Source: DATBLE01 sp963719325 (GTDB lineage Bacteria > Actinomycetota > Thermoleophilia > Gaiellales > Gaiellaceae). From it: DNA of 64,000 nt. The translations under genes were made by a program, and so were the position numbers. This document shows positions 46,501-56,500 of the stretch, piece by piece (positions within the stretch are counted from its first letter, which is position 1; each line of letters starts with the position of its first letter). Under the pieces are notes generated by a model. That model saw only the letters and a program-made list of their open reading frames with translations. It made no database searches and was not told the origin of the DNA. The stretch covers positions 12,450 through 76,449 of the forward strand of contig CAVRBW010000018.1 in the NCBI GenBank assembly GCA_963719325.1. The letters run 5' to 3'.

Positions 46501-47466
46501 TTGCTCGTCTTCGCGCTGAGGCGGATCCTCTGGGCGGTCCCCGTGCTCCTCGTGTGCGTGACGATCCTCTTCGGCGTCACCAGGGCGATCGGCAGCAGCC
46601 CGCTTCGGCACGGTCCGCCCCTGGGACTTTCCAACGAGGCGTGGGTGAAATACGGCGACGCGAAGCCGGAATCGATCACGCGCAACATGGAGCGGAGGCT
46701 CGGGATCGACAAGCCCTGGTACGGGCAGTACTTCCACTACCTGGGCTCGCTGGCCCGGCTCGACTTCGGGCCGACGTTCACGTACACCAACCGGTCGGTC
46801 AACTCGATCGTACGCGAGCAGGGTCCGATCACCTTGGTGCTCGTGCTGCTCGCGCTCGGCTGGGCGCTCGTCCTCGGCGTGCCGCTCGGGATGGTCTCCG
46901 CACTCTGGCACAGCACGCCGCTCGATCGCTTCGCGACGGCAGTGACGGCGATGGCGATGGGTGTCCCGATCTTCTTCTTCGGGACCCTCCTTGCCTGGCT
47001 GTTCTCGATCAAGCTCGGTGTCGTTCCGACGTTCGGCTGGAGCGGTTGGCGCGCGAAGCTGTTGCCATCGTTCGTACTCGCTCTGCTCCCCCTCGCGCAC
47101 ATCGCGCGCGTGCTTCGGTTCGAGATGCTCGAGGTGCTCGGGTCGGATCACGTTCTCGCCGCGCGGGGGAAGGGCCTGCGACGCCGTCGTGTGATCAACG
47201 TGCACGTGCTTCGCCCGGCGCTGATCCCGGTCGTCTCGATGGCCGGCCCGCTGCTCGGCCACCTCGTCGCCGGGCTCTTCGTGGTCGAGTGGATCTTCGC
47301 GATCCCCGGGATCGGCCGCTACTTCATCGCCGCCGCCGAGGCTCGCGACTATCCGCTGACGCTCGGGATCACGGTCGTCCTGACGACGGCGATCGTGCTC
47401 GTGAACATGCTGTCGGACATCACTCTCGCCGCGATCGATCCGCGGCTGAGAGACGCTACGCGGTGA
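46501..47466 (+). CDS. lone ABC transporter permease, DppB/OppB type
   Basis: 321 residues, about six membrane helices. N-terminal LLVFALRRILWAVPVLLVCV, EAA loop DHVLAARGKGLRRRRVINVH and EWIFAIPGIGRYFIAAAE match OppB. No DppC, ATPase or binding-protein gene adjoins it; the nearest is the dpp set 7 kb away, whose DppB it resembles. Start is TTG directly after the CGNR stop. Its 3' end overlaps the end of atpG by 11 bases, so it marks the right border of the block between atpG and atpD. Confidence 0.88.
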   Translation: MLVFALRRILWAVPVLLVCVTILFGVTRAIGSSPLRHGPPLGLSNEAWVKYGDAKPESITRNMERRLGIDKPWYGQYFHYLGSLARLDFGPTFTYTNRSVNSIVREQGPITLVLVLLALGWALVLGVPLGMVSALWHSTPLDRFATAVTAMAMGVPIFFFGTLLAWLFSIKLGVVPTFGWSGWRAKLLPSFVLALLPLAHIARVLRFEMLEVLGSDHVLAARGKGLRRRRVINVHVLRPALIPVVSMAGPLLGHLVAGLFVVEWIFAIPGIGRYFIAAAEARDYPLTLGITVVLTTAIVLVNMLSDITLAAIDPRLRDATR

Positions 47467-48348
47467 GCGCGTCGGCTCCGGCCACGACCTCGAGGATCTC
47501 CTGCGTGATCTCTGCTTGTCGCGCGCGGTTCATGGCCAGCGTCAGCGAGTCGATCAGCTCGCCCGCGTTCTTCGAGGCGTTGCGCATCGCGGTCATCCGC
47601 GCCCCCTGCTCCGAGGCGGCCGACTCGAGCAGTGCGCGGTACAGCTCTGTCTCGACGTAGACGGGCAGGAGGCGTTCGAGGATCTGCTCCGGCTCCGGCT
47701 CGTAGATGAAGTCCCCCAGGAGGGCCTGGTGCCGCTCCGCCTCCTCATCGGATCCGAGCACCTCCTCCGGGATCGGGAGGACGTCCTGCTCGACCACCTG
47801 CTGGACGAGCGGGGAGACGAAGTGGTTGTAGATCAGGACGAGCCGGTCGACCTCCTCCTGCACGTAGAGCTCGGCAACCTTGTGGGCCAGCGCCTGGGCG
47901 TCGTGGTACGAGGGCCGGTCGCTGAACCCCGTCCAGGCCTGCAGCATCTCGTACCCGCGAAAGCGGAGCGTGGACGCGCCCCTGCGTCCCGAGACGAGCC
48001 AGCGGACGCGCTTGCCTTCGTTCTCGAGCTGGCGGCTGAGCGCAAACGCGTGGCGGAGAACCTGGGCGTTGAACGCCCCCGCCAGGCCGCGGTCGCCGGT
48101 CAGAGGCAGGATCCCGACGGTCTGCTCCTGCTCGCGCCTCTGGAGCAACGGCAGGCCCCGCACCGAGGAGCTGGCCCGGGCGGTGCCGATCATCAGCTCC
48201 ATCATCCGGTCCGCGTACGGGCGCATTGCCTCGATCCGCGCCTGCGCGCGGCGCAGCCGGGCGCTGGCGACGAGCTCCATCGCCTTCGTGATCTTGCGCG
48301 TGTTGCGGATCGAGCGGATCCGCCGCTTCAGGTCCTGGACCGAGGCCA

Positions 48349-48349
<1 letters not shown>
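47456..48349 (-). CDS. atpG: ATP synthase gamma subunit
   Basis: Rotor shaft of F1, 297 residues. N-terminal helix VQDLKRRIRSIRNTRKITKA, MELVASARLRRAQARIE, LTGDRGLAGAFNAQVLR and the C-terminal helix SLTLAMNRARQAEITQEILE are characteristic. The GTG shares one base with the atpA stop. Usually atpD follows at once; here the next gene is a convergent permease whose end overlaps, so this is the last gene of the upper part of the operon. Confidence 0.95.
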
Positions 48350-49875
<1,526 letters not shown>

Positions 49876-49885
49876 TCAGGGGCTC

Positions 49886-50419
49886 CTAGGCTCGGGTGGC
49901 TAGATTTCGGCTCAGGCGCTCGAGGCGGCCGCGCAGGCTCGCGTCCACACGCCGCGAGCCGGCCTGAAGGACGATCCCGCCGATCAGCGCAGGGTCGACG
50001 GACCGCGTCGCTTCGATCGTCCGGCCGGAGGACTTCTCGATCTGGGCGACGATCGTCCGCGCCTCCTCGTCGGTCAGCTCGAAGGCGGTCGTCAGCTCGA
50101 CCGACAGCTGGCCCTCCTCGATCGCGGCCAGGCGCTCGAACTCGACGCCGACCTCGTCGACCTCGCCGGCGCGGCCCTTCTCGACGAGCAAGCGCAGGAG
50201 ATTGCGGACGAGCGGGTCGGAGTCGCCCGCGACCACGTCGACGGCGGCGGACTTGGCACGCTTGTCGAGCTGCGGGTTACGGAGGATCTCCTGCAGCTCG
50301 GGCACCAGCCTCGTCGCCTCGACGAAGCCGGCGAGGTCGTCGCGAGCCTGGCCGACGCGGCCCTCGTCCTTCGCGGCCGCGAACAGCGACCGCGCGTAGG
50401 TGCGGTGGACGACGCTCAC
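49886..50419 (-). CDS. atpH: ATP synthase delta subunit
   Basis: Peripheral-stalk OSCP/delta subunit, 177 residues. N-terminal VHRTYARSLFAAAKDEGRVG and the C-terminal IEKSSGRTIEATRSVDPALI with GGIVLQAGSRRVDASLRGRL are typical. The GTG at 50419 is chosen because the conserved domain begins there; the in-frame extension upstream runs through a repeat (50421-50484). Confidence 0.93.
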   Translation of the reverse strand: MSVVHRTYARSLFAAAKDEGRVGQARDDLAGFVEATRLVPELQEILRNPQLDKRAKSAAVDVVAGDSDPLVRNLLRLLVEKGRAGEVDEVGVEFERLAAIEEGQLSVELTTAFELTDEEARTIVAQIEKSSGRTIEATRSVDPALIGGIVLQAGSRRVDASLRGRLERLSRNLATRA

Positions 50420-50420
50420 G

Positions 50421-50484
50421 CCCCGCTCCGGCGCCGGCAAAGCCGGCACCTCCGCTCCCTGATGAGCTCCGTCGAGCCTACGCT
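50421..50484 (-). repeat. intercistronic hairpin repeat, copy 1 (atpF/atpH)
   Basis: Contains GCCGGC-AAA-GCCGGC and the flanks CCCCGCTCCGGC and GCTCCGTCGAGCCT. A clearly related copy lies between prfA and prmC at 57977-58040. Being transcribed between two cistrons of one operon, it may tune mRNA processing or relative yields. It supplies the ribosome-binding region (GGAGCGGGG) of atpH. Confidence 0.75.
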
Positions 50485-51011
50485 CATACCTGCTCCCTCT
50501 CGAGCACGGAGAAGTCGAGCTCGCCGATCGCGTCCTCGATCAGCTTGCGGTGATCGTCACGATCGAGGATCTTCCCCGTCACCTTCGAGGTCGCGACGAG
50601 CGCGAGCTCGGCGACCTCCGCGCGGATCTGCTCGAGCGCACGCTGGGTCTCCGCGTCGATCTGGCGCTTGGTCTCCTCGAGCCTCCGAGAACGGTCGGCC
50701 TCGGTCTCCTCACGGACACGGTCGCGCTGTGCGTCGGCGATCCGCCGTGCCTCCGCCAGGATCTCCTCTGCGTCGGACTTGGCTTTGCCGATCAGCTTCC
50801 GATGCTCCTCGAGCAGGTTTCTGGCTTCGTCCCGGGCCCGGTCTGCCTCCTCGATCGACTGGCGAATCCGTTCCCGCCGCTCGTCGATCACCTTCTGGAT
50901 CGGGCCGAACGCGTACCGGCGCAGGACGAAGAACGTGATCGCGAACGCGATCAGCGTCCAGATCATCAGGCCGGGAACGACCTTGATCAACCCGCTGGAG
51001 GCGACCAGCAT
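50484..51011 (-). CDS. atpF: ATP synthase subunit b
   Basis: Peripheral-stalk membrane subunit, 175 residues. One N-terminal transmembrane helix (GLMIWTLIAFAITFFVL, about 14-30) then a long charged coiled coil (RRERIRQSIEEADRARDEA and onward). The ATG 51011 overlaps the atpE stop (ATGA); a longer frame upstream runs antisense through atpE. Confidence 0.94.
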   Translation of the reverse strand: MLVASSGLIKVVPGLMIWTLIAFAITFFVLRRYAFGPIQKVIDERRERIRQSIEEADRARDEARNLLEEHRKLIGKAKSDAEEILAEARRIADAQRDRVREETEADRSRRLEETKRQIDAETQRALEQIRAEVAELALVATSKVTGKILDRDDHRKLIEDAIGELDFSVLEREQV

Positions 51012-51265
51012 CAGATCAGGACGTAGGCGAGCAGGCCGCCGACGAGACCGTAGAAGACCACGGCCTCGGTGAGCGCGAAGCCCAGCCACTGGATGCCCTG
51101 AAGCTCACCGCGGAGCTCGGGCTGGCGCGCGACCGACTGGATCATCGAGCCGAAGATGTTGCCGATGCCGATTCCGGCTCCGAGCGAGCCGAGGCCGATG
51201 CCGAGCGCGAGCGCGATCGCCTTCCCGGCGTCGACGTTCGCGGCTGCGGCGAGAACGCTGAGCAT
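51011..51265 (-). CDS. atpE: ATP synthase subunit c
   Basis: Ring-forming proteolipid, 84 residues, two membrane helices with the cytoplasmic loop ARQPE at about 46-50 and the ion-carrying Glu67 in LTEAVVFYG. The residue after Glu67 is Ala, and no Gln lies at the matching place of helix 1 (GAGIGIGNIFG), so coupling to protons rather than sodium is expected. Spaced 13 bases from atpB. Confidence 0.97.
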   Translation of the reverse strand: MLSVLAAAANVDAGKAIALALGIGLGSLGAGIGIGNIFGSMIQSVARQPELRGELQGIQWLGFALTEAVVFYGLVGGLLAYVLI

Positions 51266-51278
51266 GGTGGTTTCCCTC

Positions 51279-52145
51279 CTAGTGTTCGGGCTCGATGGCC
51301 GAGCCGATGTAGATGGCGGACAGGACGGCGAAGATGAAGGCCTGGATGGTGACGACGATGACCACCTCGAAGAGGTAGAAGACCGCGGCGGCGGGTACCG
51401 AGATCACAGCCAGCGCCACCGACTCGAGCACGAAGATCAGCCCGATGAAGGTGAGGATCAGCATGTGGCCGGCGAGCATGTTCGCATAGAGCCTGACCGA
51501 CAGCGAGATCACCCGCATGAACTGGCCCAGGACCTCGAGCGGCACGATCAGCGGCAGCAGCACCTTCGGTACCTCGGGGATCCAGCTGCGGAAGTAGCGG
51601 ACGGGGCCGTTCCAGCGGATGCCCTCGAAGTGGGTGAACACGAACGTCACCAGCGCGAGCGTCAGCGTCACCGAGAGCGAGCTCGTCGCCGCATAGATGC
51701 CCCAGGTCGGAAGCGCGACGCCGCCGACGTGGAACTTCTCGTCGGAGAGGGGAAGCGGGATGAAGCTGAGCAGGTTGAGCATCCAGATGAAGAGCGCGAG
51801 CGTCGCCACGTACGGGAACCAGCGGCCGATCGCCTTCGAGGGCAGGCCTTGCTCGGCGATCTGGGACTGCGCCACCTCGTAGATCGACTCGCCGATCGTC
51901 TGCCGGCGGTCGGGAGCCACCCGCAGGCGAACGCGCATCAGGATGATCCCGAGCACGATCGTCACGAGCGCGCCCAGCAGCAGGTAGGCGACAGCCTTGT
52001 TGATCGACATGTTCAGCGGGCCGAGGTGGATCGGCAGCCAGTCGTGGAGCTCGAACTCGTCCTCGGGATGGAACTCGCCCTTCGCGGACGCGGCGGCCGG
52101 AGCGATGAGCGCCAGGCTGAAGAAGAGCACAGCGAGGCGCTTCAC
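51279..52145 (-). CDS. atpB: ATP synthase subunit a
   Basis: Membrane stator subunit with the ion half-channels, 288 residues. The essential Arg lies in SLSVRLYANMLAGHMLI; AVAYLLLGALVTIVLGIILM and VEVVIVVTIQAFIF-like C-terminal helices are present (the exact text of the last is FEVVIVVTIQAFIFAVL). An N-terminal hydrophobic segment (LAVLFFSLALIAPAAASA) resembles a signal. The GTG at 52145 overlaps the preceding stop. Confidence 0.95.
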   Translation of the reverse strand: MKRLAVLFFSLALIAPAAASAKGEFHPEDEFELHDWLPIHLGPLNMSINKAVAYLLLGALVTIVLGIILMRVRLRVAPDRRQTIGESIYEVAQSQIAEQGLPSKAIGRWFPYVATLALFIWMLNLLSFIPLPLSDEKFHVGGVALPTWGIYAATSSLSVTLTLALVTFVFTHFEGIRWNGPVRYFRSWIPEVPKVLLPLIVPLEVLGQFMRVISLSVRLYANMLAGHMLILTFIGLIFVLESVALAVISVPAAAVFYLFEVVIVVTIQAFIFAVLSAIYIGSAIEPEH

Positions 52146-52531
52146 TGCCCGCCCCCGAAGTAGGCGGCGACCGACAGCGTGAGCTCGAGCGTGTACGCGA
52201 GCCCGTAGACGAGGATCGCGGCGACTGCCACGGAGGCGTCGGACTGCGCCGCGGCGAGCACGACAGCGAGCACTGCGAGCGCCTTCACGAGCAGCTCGAT
52301 GCCCTGGAGGCTCGACGACGCAACCCCCGCCGTCTTGGCGCGCAAGCGGGAGATCACGAGGGACAGCCCCGCGAGCCCCGCCCACAGCACCGCCCCGAGC
52401 GCCCATCCCTTCACCGGCCACCCGGCGACGAGGAACACGGGAAGCGCGAGCACGACGACGAGCCCTGCTGCTGCGGCCGGAAGCAAGCGACCCGGCACGG
52501 GCCGCGACGTTCCGAGGAGCTCCGTCTTCAA
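52142..52531 (-). CDS. AtpI-like membrane protein at head of ATP synthase operon
   Basis: 129 residues with about four hydrophobic helices (AAAAGLVVVLALPVFLVAGW, LGAVLWAGLAGLSLVIS, LLVKALAVLAVVLAAAQ, AVAAILVYGLAYTLELTLS). Position between the AtpZ-like gene and atpB, with 4-base overlaps on both sides, is that of AtpI, a proposed c-ring assembly or Mg-uptake helper. Sequence similarity to known AtpI is not obvious to the eye, so the call rests on topology and place. Confidence 0.7.
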   Translation of the reverse strand: MKTELLGTSRPVPGRLLPAAAAGLVVVLALPVFLVAGWPVKGWALGAVLWAGLAGLSLVISRLRAKTAGVASSSLQGIELLVKALAVLAVVLAAAQSDASVAVAAILVYGLAYTLELTLSVAAYFGGGQ

Positions 52532-52740
52532 AACGCGCCCCGGTAGTGGCGGTAGACCGCATAGACGCCGAGCGGCACTCCGGCGGCGGCGCCGCCGAGG
52601 AGACCATAGGCTGTCGATCCGGCCGCCCAGCCGATCAGCGCACCCGCCCCAATGCCGGCCACGGTTCCAGTGATCAGCAGGGCGCCCGCGCCGGCAGGCT
52701 CGAACGTCTGGCGCGCAGGCTCCATCTGCGCGGCGAGCAT
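52528..52740 (-). CDS. AtpZ-like small membrane protein
   Basis: 70 residues, two hydrophobic helices: LLITGTVAGIGAGALIGWAA and LLGGAAAGVPLGVYAVYRHY. The G-x-G-A pattern in the first and the ending VYAVYRHYR fit the AtpZ/F0F1 subunit family found as first gene of atp operons. Start ATG 52740, or ATG 52725 five codons later; neither has a clear ribosome-binding site because an inverted repeat lies immediately upstream. Confidence 0.7.
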   Translation of the reverse strand: MLAAQMEPARQTFEPAGAGALLITGTVAGIGAGALIGWAAGSTAYGLLGGAAAGVPLGVYAVYRHYRGAF

Positions 52741-52744
52741 ATCA

Positions 52745-52772
52745 AGCGACTTTGTGACAGGCGAAAGTCGCT
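52745..52772 (-). promoter_or_regulatory. inverted repeat before the first atp gene
   Basis: Perfect 9-bp arms AGCGACTTT and AAAGTCGCT separated by 10 bases, 4 bases from the atpZ-like start. Either an operator or an RNA hairpin that would hold the translation-start region. No close copy was noticed elsewhere in the window. Confidence 0.5.
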
Positions 52773-52843
52773 CAGCAGCGGCATTCGCGCCAAGCTTGTG
52801 AGGTCGAGGCGCACCCAGCGGCCGCTAGCCGGTCGTGCAGGAT

Positions 52844-52957
52844 CCCGTCGCGCGACCGACATGGCGGGCGCGGCTCCCGGCGGTCGCTGGGGTGCGAGCG
52901 GGTTTGGGGAAGGGGCCCCATGGGGGGAACCGGCCGTTCCCCCCATGGGCCCCCTTC
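52844..52957. repeat. 105-nt dispersed repeat, copy 2, ending in GGGGGAAC palindrome E
   Basis: Second copy of the element at 44015. The palindrome here is the longest in the family: 22-bp arms (52909-52930 and 52936-52957) with one mismatch around CGGCC. The arm touches the stop codon of the glycosyl-phosphate transferase gene (52956), where it can serve as terminator ahead of the ATP synthase operon. Apart from it and the inverted repeat at 52745, the gap 52741-52955 holds nothing recognised. Confidence 0.82.
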
Positions 52958-54083
52958 ATGCGGTCTGCCGCCTCTGCTGCTCTGCTTCCCGCCGCCGGCG
53001 CCGGATCCTCGGATTCGCCAGCTTGACGATCTCGAGCAGATAGACCATGTAGACCGACGCGCCGACCGCGAGCAGCCCGAGTGCGGCGGCGCCGAACGTC
53101 GGCCAGGCGTGCCACCGGCCGCTCTCCCGGAACGGGATGAATCGCGTGCCCAACGCTGCTGCTGCCAGCGTCGCCACCCAGACGTAGATGTAGAGCACCG
53201 CCCGCGGCTGGCTGAAGCCGATGTTCACGAAGCGATGGTGCAGATGCTCCATGTCCCGGCCTGCGATCGGCTGCCGGTACTTCAGCCGCCGCGCAATCAC
53301 GAAGCCGGTGTCGAGAATCGGCACCGCGAGTACGAGCAGCGGGAAGAACAGCGCGACGGTTGCGGCGGTCTTCAGCAATCCCTCGACGGCGACGGTCGCG
53401 AGCGAGAAACCGAGGAGCAGGGCTCCGGAGTCGCCCATGAAGATCCGGGCCGGGAAGAAGTTGTGGCGCAGGAAGCCGAGCGTCGCGCCGAGCACGATCG
53501 CGGAGAACGCGGCGGCGTTCGGCTTGCCGAGCGAGAGGGCGATCACCGCGAAGGTGGAGCCCGCGATCCCGCAGACGCCCGCGGCGAGCCCGTCCAGCCC
53601 GTCGAGGAAGTTGACCATGTTCATCACCGCGACGATCCACAGCACCGTCAGCGGAGTGCCGACCCAGACGGGGAGGTCGTAGACGCCGACGAACGGAAAG
53701 GTGAAGTGGTCGACCCAGATCCCGAAGATCGGCGGAATCGCACCCGCGAGTACCTGTCCGGCGAGCTTCTCCCACCACCTCAGACCGCGGAAGTCGTCGA
53801 TCGCGCCGACGACCGTCGCGACCGCCGCGCCGACGAGGAGTCCGCGAACGGAACGACTCAGATCGAGGAACGCCAGGGAGGGGACGATGATCCCGAAGAA
53901 GATCGCCAGCCCACCGAGGCGCGGAACCGGGAACCGGTGGATCCGATGCTCGTCCGGGAGGTCGACCGCCCCGAGCCGCCGCGCCATTCCGGCGACCGCC
54001 GGTGTGAGGAAGATGACGATGGCGAGCGCCACCGCCGCCCCATAGAGCACCTCGGGGTGATCGCGGAGCTGGTGGAGGATCAT
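52956..54083 (-). CDS. WecA/TagO/MraY-family polyprenyl-phosphate sugar-1-phosphate transferase
   Basis: Membrane enzyme that starts synthesis of a lipid-linked glycan, usually moving GlcNAc-1-phosphate from UDP-GlcNAc to undecaprenyl phosphate. 375 residues, about ten helices. Conserved parts: VVGAIDDFRGLRWWEKLAGQ, NMVNFLDGLDGLAAGV, PARIFMGDSGALLLGF and the WecA-type HLHHRF in the cytoplasmic loop. The ATG overlaps the upp stop. MraY proper is less likely because of the H-x-H-H motif and lack of cell-division neighbours. Confidence 0.93.
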   Translation of the reverse strand: MILHQLRDHPEVLYGAAVALAIVIFLTPAVAGMARRLGAVDLPDEHRIHRFPVPRLGGLAIFFGIIVPSLAFLDLSRSVRGLLVGAAVATVVGAIDDFRGLRWWEKLAGQVLAGAIPPIFGIWVDHFTFPFVGVYDLPVWVGTPLTVLWIVAVMNMVNFLDGLDGLAAGVCGIAGSTFAVIALSLGKPNAAAFSAIVLGATLGFLRHNFFPARIFMGDSGALLLGFSLATVAVEGLLKTAATVALFFPLLVLAVPILDTGFVIARRLKYRQPIAGRDMEHLHHRFVNIGFSQPRAVLYIYVWVATLAAAALGTRFIPFRESGRWHAWPTFGAAALGLLAVGASVYMVYLLEIVKLANPRIRRRRREAEQQRRQTA

Positions 54084-54712
54084 TTCGTCCCGTACAGACG
54101 GTCGCCGGCGTCGCCGAGGCCGGGGACGATGAAGCCTCGTTCGTTCAGCCCACGGTCGACAGCGGCGCAGACGATGTGCACATCGGGGTATTTCGTCTGC
54201 ACCGTCTCGATCCCCTCCGGAGCGGCGACGAGGCAGACGAGCGTCACCGACCGGGCACCTGCGTCCTTGGCCATCGAGATCGCCGCGACGCTGGAGTTGC
54301 CGGTCGCGAGCATCGGATCGAGCACGATCGCGTCGCGCTCCTCGAGGTCGTCTGGAAGCTTGACGTAGTACTGGATCGCCTCGAGCGTGTCCTCGTCGCG
54401 GTACATGCCCATGAAGCCGACGCGCGCGCTCGAGATCAGCGACAACGTCCCCTCCAGCATCCCCACCCCCGCCCGGAGCACCGGGCACACCGCGACCTTC
54501 TTCCCCGAGATCCGGTACGCCTCCATCGTCTCCAGCGGGGTCTCGATCTCGACCGCCTCGGTCGGAAAGTCCTTCGTCGCCTCGTACGTGAGCAGCAAGG
54601 TGACCTCGTTGACGAGCTTGCGGAAATGGACGGTGGGCGTGTCCTTGTCGCGGAGGTACGAGAGCTTGTGCTGGACGAGCGGGTGAGTGACGACGGTGAG
54701 GCGGCGGCTCAT
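54080..54712 (-). CDS. upp: uracil phosphoribosyltransferase
   Basis: Pyrimidine salvage: uracil + PRPP to UMP. 210 residues, normal length. THPLVQHKLSYLRDKDTPTV at the N-terminus, PVLRAGVGMLEGTLSLI, and the PRPP loop DPMLATGNSSVAAI; uracil-binding end GLGDAGDRLYGTK. Sits between glyA and the WecA-type gene, as in the atp neighbourhood of Bacillus. Confidence 0.97.
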   Translation of the reverse strand: MSRRLTVVTHPLVQHKLSYLRDKDTPTVHFRKLVNEVTLLLTYEATKDFPTEAVEIETPLETMEAYRISGKKVAVCPVLRAGVGMLEGTLSLISSARVGFMGMYRDEDTLEAIQYYVKLPDDLEERDAIVLDPMLATGNSSVAAISMAKDAGARSVTLVCLVAAPEGIETVQTKYPDVHIVCAAVDRGLNERGFIVPGLGDAGDRLYGTK

Positions 54713-54725
54713 GGCCTGCTGGTCG

Positions 54726-56021
54726 TCACGCCTCGTAGGTCGCCCAGCCCCGGAAGCCGGGGTAGAGCGGCCGCCGCTCGCACAGAGCGACCGAGCGGTC
54801 CTTCAGCGCAGCGATGTCGGGCTCAGGTGCGAGCGCCCCGACGACGATGCGGGCGACCTCGCGAAAGTCGTCGTCGTCGAAGCCGCGCATCGTGCAGGCC
54901 GGCGTTCCCATCCGCACCCCGGACGCGACCGTCGGGGGCCGTTCGTCGAACGGGACGGTGTTCCGGTTGACGGTGATCTGCACCTCTGCCAGCCGCTCTT
55001 CGGCGTCCTTGCCCGTCCAGTCCGAATTGCGCAAGTCGAGCTGGAGCAGATGCGTGTCGGTGCCGCCGGTGAGGACGTCGAGACCCCCGACCTGGAGCTC
55101 GTCGGCGAGCGCGTCGGCGTTCGCCCTGATCTGCGCCTGGTACTCGCGGAAGGCAGGTGTGCCGGCGATCCGGAAGCACGTCGCCTTCGCGGCGATCACG
55201 TGCTCCATCGGGCCGCCCTGCATCCCGGGGAAGACGGCTCGGTCGAGCGCCTGCGCGTGCTCCTCGCGGCAGAGCACGAAGCCGGAGCGCGGCCCGGAGA
55301 GCGTCTTGTGCGTGGTCGAGGAGACGAAGTCGCAGTGCGGAATCGGGCTCGGGTGCAGACCGGCCGCGACGAGCCCGGCGAAGTGCGCCATGTCGCAGAG
55401 CAGGTACGCGCCCACCTCGTCGGCGATCTGCCGGAAGCGGTCGGCTTCGACCGTGCGCGGGTACGCGGAGCCGCCGCAGACGATCAGGCGCGGCCGGTGC
55501 TCCTTCGCCAACGCGAGCACCTCGTCGTAGTCGACGACGTTCGTCTCCCGGCTGACGCCGTAGTGGGCGATCGTGTACAGCCGCCCGGAGAAGTTCACCT
55601 TCAACCCGTGCGTCAGGTGCCCGCCGTGGTCGAGCCGCAGCGAGAGGATCGTGTCACCGGGCTCGAGCACCGCGGAGTAGACCGCCATGTTCGTCTGCGC
55701 GCCCGCGTGCGGCTGCACATTTGCATGGTCGGCGCCGAACAGCTCCTTCGCCCGGTCGATCGCCAGCTGCTCGATCTCGTCCACTACCTCGCAGCCGCCG
55801 TAGTAGCGCTTGCCCGGATAGCCCTCGGCGTACTTGTTCGTGGGGACGCTCGAGATCGCCTCGAGGACGCCCGGCCACGTGAAGTTCTCCGAGGCGATCA
55901 GCTCGATCTGACCTCGCTGACGCTCGAGCTCACGCCCGAGCAGCTCGGCGATCTCCGGATCGACGTCCGCAAGACCGGCACGGCGCAGGTCTTGCAGCGT
56001 CTCCTGCGAGGCGAGTGCCAT
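54726..56021 (-). CDS. glyA: serine hydroxymethyltransferase
   Basis: PLP enzyme: serine + tetrahydrofolate to glycine + methylene-THF, the main one-carbon entry. 431 residues. IELIASENFTWPGVLEAIS, YAEGYPGKRYYGGCEVVDEI, and the PLP Lys in VSSTTHKTLSGPRSG are diagnostic. Normal length. 13 bases ahead of upp, probably cotranscribed. It also feeds MetH through the folate pool. Confidence 0.97.
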   Translation of the reverse strand: MALASQETLQDLRRAGLADVDPEIAELLGRELERQRGQIELIASENFTWPGVLEAISSVPTNKYAEGYPGKRYYGGCEVVDEIEQLAIDRAKELFGADHANVQPHAGAQTNMAVYSAVLEPGDTILSLRLDHGGHLTHGLKVNFSGRLYTIAHYGVSRETNVVDYDEVLALAKEHRPRLIVCGGSAYPRTVEADRFRQIADEVGAYLLCDMAHFAGLVAAGLHPSPIPHCDFVSSTTHKTLSGPRSGFVLCREEHAQALDRAVFPGMQGGPMEHVIAAKATCFRIAGTPAFREYQAQIRANADALADELQVGGLDVLTGGTDTHLLQLDLRNSDWTGKDAEERLAEVQITVNRNTVPFDERPPTVASGVRMGTPACTMRGFDDDDFREVARIVVGALAPEPDIAALKDRSVALCERRPLYPGFRGWATYEA

Positions 56022-56071
56022 CGGCCGGCCAATGCTACTCCCATCGCCGGAGCCCCGGCCGAGCGGCGTGG

Positions 56072-56500
56072 TCAGGCTCCCTCGATCAGACGCTCGACCT
56101 CGGCAAGCATCGTGCGCGCACTCTCGACGAACCCGAGTCCGCCGTAGAACGCTCGTGCGACCTCGTTCGGAGTGTCGACGGAGAGGACGACGTGGCGTCG
56201 ACCGTCGTCCCGAAGCGCCCCGGCGACGGCGCGCATCAGCGCTCGAGCCGCGCCACGACGGCGCGCCTGGGGCCTGGTGTAGAGGCCGAAGACGTAGCCG
56301 AAGTGCGGGCTGGCGAGGTTGGCGTAGACGGTGCCGACGACCTCCCCGTCCTCTTCCGCCACGAGCACGACCTGTTCGCGAAGGAGCGCGCGGTCGAACG
56401 AGGCGCCTGGATACGGCGTGTAGGTCGCCTCGCGCGTGAAGTCGTCCCAGAGTCGCTCCAGGACCGGAGCGTCGGCTTCGGTCGCTCGCCGGACGTTCAT
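56072..56500 (-). CDS. GNAT-family N-acetyltransferase
   Basis: 142 residues. MNVRRATEADAPVLERLWDD opens the fold; acetyl-CoA site GLYTRPQARRRGAARALMRA; GLGFVESARTMLAEVERL ends it. ATG 56500 overlaps the Sua5-family stop (ATGA), so it is coupled to it. RimI-like proteins often sit beside tRNA-threonylcarbamoylation genes, but this one lacks decisive RimI features; substrate unknown. Confidence 0.87.
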   Translation of the reverse strand: MNVRRATEADAPVLERLWDDFTREATYTPYPGASFDRALLREQVVLVAEEDGEVVGTVYANLASPHFGYVFGLYTRPQARRRGAARALMRAVAGALRDDGRRHVVLSVDTPNEVARAFYGGLGFVESARTMLAEVERLIEGA

